NCBI GenBank assembly: GCA_014728425.1
Contig: WJLO01000087.1
Coordinates: 1-5,320 of the forward strand
DNA length: 5,320 nt
Source: Minisyncoccota bacterium
GTDB taxonomy: Bacteria; Patescibacteriota; Microgenomatia; UBA1400; PJMF01
Direction of reading: 5' to 3'
The position numbers and the translations under genes are program-made. Positions within the stretch are counted from its first letter, which is position 1, and each line of letters starts with the position of its first letter. This document shows positions 1 through 5,320 of this stretch, in pieces. The notes under the pieces are model-generated. The model was not told the origin of the DNA, ran no database searches, and saw nothing but the letters and a program-made list of their open reading frames with translations.

Positions 1-1
1 A

Positions 2-808
2 ATTAAGTGGTCTTATGACAATCTTTGGCATGTGGCAGTGCATTTTATTGGCTTTTTTACCAACATGATTCAGCAAAAGCAGGATGCCCAGGTGGTAAAA
101 GAGCAGTTTAGTCAAATTCTGCCGCCACCAGCCCAAAACCAGCAACCTTTCCCCCAAGATTGGCAAGAGATTGAACTTAAGAACCTGGCTTTGGAGTTTA
201 CTAATCCTAAAGGAAAAAACGTTGATATTAGGGTGCCGCAGTTAAAGTTAAAAAAAGGTGAAAAGGTGGGTGTTATTGGCGAAAGTGGAGCTGGTAAAAG
301 CACTATTTTGAGCACTTTATTAAACCTAACTGATTACCAGGGCGAATACTTGGTTGATGGTCAGTCTGCTAGAAATTTTCAAGTAAGCAATGAAGTCATG
401 ATGTTAATTAATAATTTTGATCCTTTATTTAATCTTTCGGTTAAAGAAAACATTGAGCTGGGCAGAGATATTAAAAGCGCTAAACTTAAACTGTTGTTAG
501 AAAAACTGCAGATTAATAAGTTCTTTCCTGATTTAAAAGCAGTGATTGGTGATAAAAACACTTATTTTTCTTCTGGTCAACTGCAAAGACTGCGCTTGTT
601 AAGAGGTTTGGTTGCTAAAAGCCAGATTTATTTGTTAGATGAACCTTTTAACGGCATTGACAAAGAAAACAAAGTTAAGATTATTAAGTTTTTAAAACGG
701 TATTTAAAAGATCAAACAGTGGTTTTGGTTACCCATGATAAAGCTGAGCTGTCTTTGGTGGATAGGGTTTATGAATTTCAGGGGAGTAGATTGGTCAAGC
801 AGGGTTAA
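2..808 (+). CDS. ABC exporter, C-terminal part (end of membrane domain plus ATPase domain), 5'-truncated by window edge
   Basis: The frame is open from base 2 with no stop, so the GTG at 32 is probably internal and the gene starts upstream of the window. The first ~40 residues (W-rich, then HFIGFFTNMIQQKQDAQ) look like the last transmembrane helix and linker of a fused permease-ATPase exporter (type IV fold). Numbering from GTG 32, the ATPase shows A-loop aromatic F56, Walker A GESGAGKST (83-91), LFNLSVKENI after the Q-loop (132-141), signature FSSGQ (179-183), Walker B IYLLDEP with catalytic E204, D-loop 206-210 and switch H235. Asn128 stands where the Q-loop Gln is expected, and the signature reads SSGQ rather than SGGQ. 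It would use ATP to export a substrate across the cytoplasmic membrane; that substrate cannot be inferred. The gene ends in TAA 24 bp before the ligase gene, so the two are probably cotranscribed. Family assignment is firm; that permease and ATPase are fused is an inference. Confidence 0.9.
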   Translation: MKWSYDNLWHVAVHFIGFFTNMIQQKQDAQVVKEQFSQILPPPAQNQQPFPQDWQEIELKNLALEFTNPKGKNVDIRVPQLKLKKGEKVGVIGESGAGKSTILSTLLNLTDYQGEYLVDGQSARNFQVSNEVMMLINNFDPLFNLSVKENIELGRDIKSAKLKLLLEKLQINKFFPDLKAVIGDKNTYFSSGQLQRLRLLRGLVAKSQIYLLDEPFNGIDKENKVKIIKFLKRYLKDQTVVLVTHDKAELSLVDRVYEFQGSRLVKQG

Positions 809-812
809 CAGA

Positions 813-820
813 AGAGGTGA
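813..820 (+). promoter_or_regulatory. Ribosome binding site for the DNA ligase gene
   Basis: AGAGGTGA is an extended match to the Shine-Dalgarno consensus GGAGGTGA. It lies 12 bases before ATG 833, a slightly long but workable spacing. An in-frame TGA at 818-820 overlaps the site, and no other usable start codon lies between it and ATG 833. This fixes the ligase start. It is the only strong Shine-Dalgarno sequence seen in the window. Confidence 0.7.
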
Positions 821-832
821 TTAATTTTAACT

Positions 833-2707
833 ATGACTTTTTATCAATTTGCTCAATATTTGCAAAAACTAGAACAAACTGCTTCACGGTTAGCCATGAC
901 CGAAGAGTTGGCTAAGTTGTTTCAGCAGTTAGCACAAGATGAGATTGCTCAAGCTTGTTATTTAATGCAGGGTAGTTTGGTGCCAGCTCATCAGTCTTTA
1001 CAGCTTAACTTATCTACCAAGATGGTGATCAGAGCTTTGGTGCGCTTTCAAGCTCAGCATGCAGGATCGGCTGATGCCGCTGGCAAAACACAGGCAAACA
1101 CTAATTTATTTAATGAAGTAGATCAAGGCAGTTTAACTAAAAATACCAAGCAGCTTTATAAAGACTTAGGCGATCTAGGTTTAGTAGCAGAACAACTCTC
1201 CCAAGTGAGTCCGCAAAAACAACTGTCAATCTCACAAGTGCATCAACAGTTAGTTGAGATTGCTCAAGAAGCAGGCAGCGGTTCTCAAGAGCGCAAGTTA
1301 ATTGGCTTGGTAAGTTTATTAGACCAGCTTCGGCCAGTAGCTGCTAAGTTTGTTATTCGTGTGATTATTGGCAAGCTGCGCTTGGGTTTTTCCACCATGA
1401 CTATGATTGATGCTTTATCTTGGGCTCAAACTAACAGTAAAGATGAGCGTAAATCTTTAGAACTAGCTTGGCAAAAACAAGCTGACATTGGTAGGCTAGC
1501 AGAGCTTTATTTACAAGCTCAAACTTCATCTGCTCGAAAACAAGTTTTAGCTCAAATAGATGTTAAAGTTGGAGTGCCAGTAATGCCTGCTTTGTGTCAA
1601 CGCTTGAACACCACCAATGAAATGGTGGAAAAAATGGGAGAGATTATTGCTGAGCCCAAATATGATGGCTTGCGAGTACAGCTTCATGTTTGCAAGGCGG
1701 GTTTTGAACTAGACTCAACGCAGACAAAGGATTCAGCTCAACCGCAGTTGTTTCAAACCTTTACTCGTAATTTAGACAACACCACCCACATGTTTCCTGA
1801 GTTAAGTTCGGTTATTGACCAACTACAATGCCAATCTTGCATTTTAGATGCTGAAGTGATTAGCTATGATCCAAAATCCGGAAAGCATCGATCTTTTCAA
1901 CAAACTGTTAAACGTAAACGCAAGCATGGAGTTGATCAGGCTGCAGAAGATTTTCCCCTGCGCTTTTATGCATTTGATATTCTTGATGTTGATGGTCAAT
2001 CTCTGCTTAATCAGCCTTTGCAACTGCGTAAGCAAAAACTTAGTGAAGTTTTGGGCCATCAGCCGCAACGCCAGTCGTTAGTTAAAGGACAGAGTTCCTT
2101 ATTGGTCAATACTCATTATATTGTTAGCGATGAGCCTCAAGAGTTAAGTGATTTTCACCAAGTCCAGTTGGACCTTGGTTTAGAGGGGGCAGTAATGAAA
2201 AAAAAGGACTCAATTTATCGCGCTGGTCGGAAGGGTTGGCGTTGGGTCAAGATTAAGGAGGCAGAAGGCAGCAAGGGTAAGCTTAGTGATACTTTAGACT
2301 GCATAGTAATGGGTTATTATCGCGGTAAGGGCAAGCGCACTCAATTTGGCATTGGTGCTTTTTTAGTAGGAGTGTTAGCCAAAGATCAAGATAAGTTGCA
2401 AACTATTGCTAAGATTGGCACTGGTTTAACCGATGACCAGTTTAAAGATCTTAAACAGCGCTGCAACCAGTATGAAGTAAAATCTCAGCCTAAAAATTAT
2501 CAAGTTCATAAAAATTTATTGCCAGATGTTTGGGTGCAGCCTGCTATTGTTACAGAGATTGCCGCTGATGAAATCACTAATTCGCCAGTTCACACAGCTG
2601 GTTTAGCCTTGCGGTTTCCTCGGTTGGTGCAGTTTCGTGATGACAAGGATTGGGAGCAGGCCACTAGTTTGACAGAGCTAGAAAAGTTACAGCAACAAAC
2701 AGTTTAA
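833..2707 (+). CDS. lig: ATP-dependent DNA ligase, archaeal/eukaryotic (LigB-like) type
   Basis: Complete 624-residue enzyme that seals 3'-OH/5'-phosphate nicks in duplex DNA through a lysyl-AMP intermediate, in replication and repair. Domains in order: an N-terminal DNA-binding domain (about 1-240, with KLEQTASRLAMTEELAKLF and LYKDLGDLG resembling archaeal ligases), the adenylation domain and a C-terminal OB fold. Motif I is EPKYDGLRVQ with nucleophile K276; motif Ia has R312; motif III is ILDAEV with E341; motif IIIa is FYAFDILDVDG (378-388); motif IV is EGAVMK (451-456); motif V is WRWVKIK (469-475, K473 and K475). The C-terminus has RFPR (594-597) and RDDK (602-605). All key residues are present, so it should be active. 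Archaeal ligases of this type are about 560-600 residues; the excess here seems to be insertions near 76-103 and 291-308. The start is set by a good Shine-Dalgarno site. In bacteria, such a ligase suggests a CPR lineage or lateral transfer. Whether a NAD-dependent LigA also exists cannot be seen here. Confidence 0.95.
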   Translation: MTFYQFAQYLQKLEQTASRLAMTEELAKLFQQLAQDEIAQACYLMQGSLVPAHQSLQLNLSTKMVIRALVRFQAQHAGSADAAGKTQANTNLFNEVDQGSLTKNTKQLYKDLGDLGLVAEQLSQVSPQKQLSISQVHQQLVEIAQEAGSGSQERKLIGLVSLLDQLRPVAAKFVIRVIIGKLRLGFSTMTMIDALSWAQTNSKDERKSLELAWQKQADIGRLAELYLQAQTSSARKQVLAQIDVKVGVPVMPALCQRLNTTNEMVEKMGEIIAEPKYDGLRVQLHVCKAGFELDSTQTKDSAQPQLFQTFTRNLDNTTHMFPELSSVIDQLQCQSCILDAEVISYDPKSGKHRSFQQTVKRKRKHGVDQAAEDFPLRFYAFDILDVDGQSLLNQPLQLRKQKLSEVLGHQPQRQSLVKGQSSLLVNTHYIVSDEPQELSDFHQVQLDLGLEGAVMKKKDSIYRAGRKGWRWVKIKEAEGSKGKLSDTLDCIVMGYYRGKGKRTQFGIGAFLVGVLAKDQDKLQTIAKIGTGLTDDQFKDLKQRCNQYEVKSQPKNYQVHKNLLPDVWVQPAIVTEIAADEITNSPVHTAGLALRFPRLVQFRDDKDWEQATSLTELEKLQQQTV

Positions 2708-2768
2708 TTACTTTGAGTATTTTTTGTTATTTTCAAACTTTTTAATTTTGTTGTTCTTTGTTAGCAAT
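2708..2768. other. T-rich spacer between convergent genes
   Basis: These 61 bp separate the ligase stop from the GT28 stop. The plus strand is very T-rich, with several runs of four to six T. Only weak or long-looped inverted repeats are visible, for example GCAACAAA at 2693-2700 against a bulged partner near 2757-2765. I see no compact GC-rich stem followed by T residues on either strand, so no intrinsic terminator is called. The T runs could help end the rightward transcript. Confidence 0.4.
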
Positions 2769-3902
2769 TTATAAAGCGTTTTTTATTACTTGCAACAGCT
2801 TGCTTTTGGCTTGACAATTATATTGAGCCATCTTTTTTAAACTGGACTGAAATTCTTGCAGTTGTTGTGGGTCAGCAATGATTTTTTTGAGCAGTCTGAC
2901 CGATCGAAGGGGGTTTTCTTCCACATATCCTAGGTTATAGTCTTGAATAATTTTCAAATTACCATCTTCTTGGCCAGCTACATGAGTGCTAGCAAAAAAG
3001 GGCGTGAGGGTGGCCACGCTTTCAAACAAAGTGTTGGGCCCAGCTTTACCAATCACTAAATCGGCTGCTTGCATGTAAAGATGAAGTTTTTTGGTAAAAG
3101 CAAAGGGTGTTATAACTGCTCGACTTTGGGTCAAGTTTGAGTCTGTTGTTAATTTGTTTTGTTCATTAAGATGTTTTTTAAGCTGTTGTACTTGAGTTAA
3201 AAGTCGTTGGTTTTTACCACAAGCAACAAGTATTTGCACTGGTTGGTGTAGTTGAGCTAAAGGCTTGAGGGTTTTGAGCACTGCTTGCGTGCCTTCAGAG
3301 CCAGTAACAAACAACAAGGTAAGTTTTTGTGGGTCAAGATTAAGCTTTTGACGAATTTTTTTGAATTGATAGGCTTGTTCAAACTGTTTGCGGACAAACC
3401 ACCCAGTTATGGTGGTGTGAGCCTGGGGCTTGGTTTTTTTAACTAAGTTTTGCATTGTTTGATCAAACACACAGTTGGTTGTAGCAGAGTTGCTGATTTC
3501 AAAGTTGCTAAAGGTTCGGGGATTGGCAGTGATGTTGATAAACGGAATGTTTTGGTTTTGAGCCACTGTAGTAATAGCGCTGTTAAAAGCAAAATTAGTG
3601 TTTAAAATCAGGTGTGGCTCAAATTGATTAACTTGTTGTTGAATAACTGTCAAATAGTCTTTTTTGAGAACTTCACGACCAAGTTTTTCCAAGGATTTAA
3701 TGTTAGAAAGATCAAAAATTATTTTAAAAACTTTAGGAACATAAATATAAATTTTTTGATAAATAGGCATTAGTGTGTGTGTTTTTGAGCATAATTGTGT
3801 TATAAAACCTTGGTTAATAAGGTGTTCATTAATGGCTTGAGCAATGCTTTGGTGACCTTGAATGGTGGTAAAGATTAAGGCTTTTGGTTTTTGCACTAGC
3901 AT
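2769..3902 (-). CDS. GT28-family glycosyltransferase, MGDG synthase / processive diacylglycerol glucosyltransferase-like
   Basis: Complete 377-residue GT-B fold enzyme predicted to transfer a sugar from a nucleotide-sugar to a lipid acceptor, probably diacylglycerol or a related lipid, at the inner face of the membrane. The N-terminal domain carries TTIQGHQSIAQAI with the G16-H17 pair expected in the MGDG-synthase family. The C-terminal domain has the Gly loop VTGSEGT (199-205), CGKN (228-231), PFAFTKKLHLYMQAADLVIG leading into KAGPNTLFE (286-294), and AGQEDGN (309-315). KAGPxT plus AGQExGN is much closer to MGDG synthase/UgtP than to MurG. No signal peptide or transmembrane helix is evident. 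The frame stays open to an ATG at 4037, but those 45 extra Ser-rich residues lie inside the hydrolase gene and precede the conserved start MLVQKPKALIF, so I chose ATG 3902. It begins 2 bases after the hydrolase TAA, without a Shine-Dalgarno site, suggesting translational coupling. Sugar donor and acceptor are inferred. Confidence 0.85.
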   Translation of the reverse strand: MLVQKPKALIFTTIQGHQSIAQAINEHLINQGFITQLCSKTHTLMPIYQKIYIYVPKVFKIIFDLSNIKSLEKLGREVLKKDYLTVIQQQVNQFEPHLILNTNFAFNSAITTVAQNQNIPFINITANPRTFSNFEISNSATTNCVFDQTMQNLVKKTKPQAHTTITGWFVRKQFEQAYQFKKIRQKLNLDPQKLTLLFVTGSEGTQAVLKTLKPLAQLHQPVQILVACGKNQRLLTQVQQLKKHLNEQNKLTTDSNLTQSRAVITPFAFTKKLHLYMQAADLVIGKAGPNTLFESVATLTPFFASTHVAGQEDGNLKIIQDYNLGYVEENPLRSVRLLKKIIADPQQLQEFQSSLKKMAQYNCQAKSKLLQVIKNAL

Positions 3903-3904
3903 GA

Positions 3905-4738
3905 TTAAACTGTTTGGTGAGCTAAACGAGCTACAGTTTGGCTGTGGGTTAAAAACGCTTGATGATGATTGCAGTTTAGACAAACTGCTTTGGCTTGGGG
4001 GAGTTGTTTTAAGATTTTTTCTTGAGTTTTTTTGCAAATTAGCAAGTCTTTACTGCCATAAACATAGATGACTTGGCTGGTGTTTAATACTGATAATTGT
4101 GGGTTTTGCCAACCAAAAGTTGCCAAATACATTAACAACAGATTTAAAAACCCAGTGTAGTAATAGTCTAAGATTGTTCGCTTTATATTAAAATCAAAAG
4201 TATTTTGATGTTGTGTGTGCTGTTTAAGTGAGCGTTTTTTGCTTGATTGGTTTTGGGCAAACCATTGATTGAGTTTTTTTCTAATATTAAACCAAAGTTT
4301 GCGATTAAGCGAGATCGGAGGAGTAGTGGTTACTGCATTAAGCAAAATGCAGTTTTGGGGTTGGGGCAATAACTGTTTAACTAGATAGTCTTGGATAATT
4401 AAAGTTCCCAAACTGTGGCCAATAAAAACAGGCTGTTTAAGCTTGAGTGTTTGGCAGATTTGTTGTAAATCTATGGCTCCAGCAGCTTCGATTGACTGAG
4501 CTTTTTGCGGAAAGCTGCGGGTTGATTTACCATGTCCACGCAAATCATAGGTGATGCATTGGGCTTGGGGAATTTTTTGTAAAATTGCCTTAATAGTAGT
4601 TATAGTAGCATTAGCATCACCGCCAAGGCCATGAAGTAAGACAAATTGATGATTAACTACAGTAGAGTTTTGGTAGCTTTCACAGTAGAGACCAGCAATG
4701 TTTTGGGAATGCTTGGTAAATTTTTGTAACTGCTTCAT
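3905..4738 (-). CDS. Alpha/beta-fold serine hydrolase (lipase/esterase-like)
   Basis: Complete 277-residue alpha/beta hydrolase. It shows the oxyanion-hole strand FVLLHGLGG (32-40), YDLRGHGKS (64-72), nucleophile elbow GHSLG with S109, probable acid D231 in VYGSKDLLI, and probable catalytic H258 in NHHQAFL, so the triad appears intact. No signal peptide is visible, so it probably acts in the cytoplasm. Residues 115-210 include a cap-like segment with a basic, Gln-rich stretch (about 154-177) and a hydrophobic helix (about 192-210) that might contact membrane or an acyl chain. It starts 12 bases after the GT2 stop and ends 2 bases before the GT28 start, so it is the middle gene of a tight unit. 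The context suggests an ester-bearing lipid or glycolipid substrate, but the fold also covers thioesterases, peptidases and dehalogenases; the reaction is unknown. It contains 33 Gln and only 3 Glu. No Shine-Dalgarno sequence precedes the ATG. Confidence 0.88.
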   Translation of the reverse strand: MKQLQKFTKHSQNIAGLYCESYQNSTVVNHQFVLLHGLGGDANATITTIKAILQKIPQAQCITYDLRGHGKSTRSFPQKAQSIEAAGAIDLQQICQTLKLKQPVFIGHSLGTLIIQDYLVKQLLPQPQNCILLNAVTTTPPISLNRKLWFNIRKKLNQWFAQNQSSKKRSLKQHTQHQNTFDFNIKRTILDYYYTGFLNLLLMYLATFGWQNPQLSVLNTSQVIYVYGSKDLLICKKTQEKILKQLPQAKAVCLNCNHHQAFLTHSQTVARLAHQTV

Positions 4739-4750
4739 GAGCTTTTTGTG

Positions 4751-5320
4751 TTATTCTTCTAGCTTTAGCATGGAAACAACTTTATTGAGGTGTTGAAGTT
4801 GTTTTTTAGAAGCTTTTTTAATAAAACTTTGAATTTTTTGAAAATAAGACAAGCTTTTTTGATCATAATAACTGCCGCCTAACATAGGGTAATTTTTAAG
4901 CTCACCAGCGACTAACTTGCCATTTAAATACATTAATTGAGCTTTGGCTGTGGTTCTAATGGTTTTTAACAAGCCCTCTTTGGCCATTCTTCTGAGAGAG
5001 TATTTGTATTGAGGTTCCCTAAAACACGCAAACTGATAACCTTGTTTTGTTACTTGATGAATAAAATCCCAGTCTTCTAAAAAGGAAGTTTTTTCCACAA
5101 AGTGTATTTTTTGAACAATTGCTTTTTTTACCCCAATTAAAGCACCAAAAGAACCAGGCTTAAACTTGGCTAATAAGTCAATCCCAAGGTTAAAAATAGT
5201 GATGATTGATTGATCTTGAATAGGATAGCGTCGCCAATCAATCCAGCAAGTAAAACAATCCACTTGAGGATGTTTATCTAATTGATACTTTACCCCTTGT
5301 AAAAAATAATTGGGGATTCG
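4751..5320 (-). CDS. Family 2 glycosyltransferase, C-terminal part, 5'-truncated by window edge
   Basis: The frame is open to the right edge of the window (RIPNYFLQGVKYQLDKHP precedes the GTG at 5263), so that GTG is not a convincing start and the N-terminal part lies outside. Numbering from GTG 5263, the fragment shows the GT2/GT-A late motifs: KPGSFGALIGVKKAIV (35-50), FLEDWDF (61-67) with E63-D64 as the likely catalytic-base/acceptor element, and RRMAKEG (91-97). A basic amphipathic tail and PMLGGSYYD follow. This layout resembles GT2 enzymes that build cell-surface glycans. No transmembrane segment is seen in the visible part. The donor-binding half, including the metal-binding DxD, is missing, so the sugar cannot be guessed. 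It is the first visible gene of the minus-strand unit; its TAA stop is 12 bases before the hydrolase start. Confidence 0.78.
   Translation of the reverse strand, partial: RIPNYFLQGVKYQLDKHPQVDCFTCWIDWRRYPIQDQSIITIFNLGIDLLAKFKPGSFGALIGVKKAIVQKIHFVEKTSFLEDWDFIHQVTKQGYQFACFREPQYKYSLRRMAKEGLLKTIRTTAKAQLMYLNGKLVAGELKNYPMLGGSYYDQKSLSYFQKIQSFIKKASKKQLQHLNKVVSMLKLEE

Noticed and set aside
32..34. GTG as the true start of the ABC gene.
   Set aside because: The frame is open to the window edge and the encoded residues look like the end of a membrane domain, so a stand-alone ATPase starting here is unlikely.
112..561. Two minus-strand open frames opposite the ABC ATPase.
   Set aside because: They are antisense to Walker A and Q-loop coding sequence and show no protein-like features of their own.
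1844..2081. Overlapping short frames on both strands inside the ligase gene (71-74 codons).
   Set aside because: They fall within conserved ligase motifs III-IIIa, where the true frame is unambiguous.
2690..2790. Possible bidirectional terminator between the convergent genes.
   Set aside because: Stems found are AT-only or have loops of about 57 bases, and none is a compact stem followed by a T run. The weak ATAAA/TTTAT pair near 2771-2789 is inside the GT28 coding end.
3903..4037. N-terminal extension of the GT28 gene by 45 Ser-rich residues from an ATG at 4037.
   Set aside because: It lies wholly inside the hydrolase gene in another frame, has low-complexity composition and precedes the first family-like residues. 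ATG 3902, just after the hydrolase stop, is far more plausible.
3862..4071. Small plus-strand open frame of 69 codons opposite the GT28/hydrolase junction.
   Set aside because: It lies antisense to two well-supported genes, has no Shine-Dalgarno site and no recognisable motif; it is a by-product of the reverse strand.
1..5320. Reassigned genetic code (UGA read as Gly or Trp), suggested by five of five stops being TAA.
   Set aside because: All genes have family-like length under the standard code, Trp uses TGG, and no conserved position requires reading TGA as sense. Five stops are too few to conclude anything.

Overview
The window is AT-rich (roughly 40% G+C by eye), densely coding, and looks bacterial. 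It holds five protein genes on two converging strands: three complete, and two cut by the window edges. Nothing else is present: no RNA gene, mobile element, CRISPR array or long non-coding stretch. The only gaps are 24 bp (809-832), 61 bp (2708-2768), 2 bp (3903-3904) and 12 bp (4739-4750).

Plus strand: the C-terminal part of an ABC exporter (ATPase domain plus the end of its membrane domain) is followed after 24 bp by a complete ATP-dependent DNA ligase of the archaeal/eukaryotic LigB-like type. Minus strand, read from the right edge: the C-terminal part of a family-2 glycosyltransferase, then an alpha/beta hydrolase, then a GT28 glycosyltransferase resembling MGDG synthase or processive diacylglycerol glucosyltransferases. 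These three are packed like an operon. The two units meet tail to tail in a 61-bp T-rich spacer.

The minus-strand set reads most naturally as an envelope glycolipid or surface-glycan cluster: one enzyme with nucleotide-sugar and lipid-acceptor features, a second sugar transferase, and a serine hydrolase that may act on an ester-bearing lipid. This is inference from families and gene order. The ABC exporter could move a lipid or other envelope product, but its substrate cannot be read from this fragment.

Organism: an archaeal-type ATP-dependent ligase among bacterial-looking envelope genes, very tight packing, and a GT2 tail with the RR-x4-G and PMLGGSYY elements suggest a Candidate Phyla Radiation (Patescibacteria) bacterium, perhaps of the Microgenomates group. 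This is a moderate-to-low confidence placement from recall. All five stops are TAA, and the standard code explains every gene. The most unusual global property is amino-acid composition: glutamine is about 8-12% of residues in all five proteins, and glutamate is scarce (3 Glu against 33 Gln in the hydrolase). I found no clearly new defence or mobile system; the observations worth following are the composition, the ligase insertions, the glycolipid-like cluster and an altered Q-loop in the ABC ATPase.
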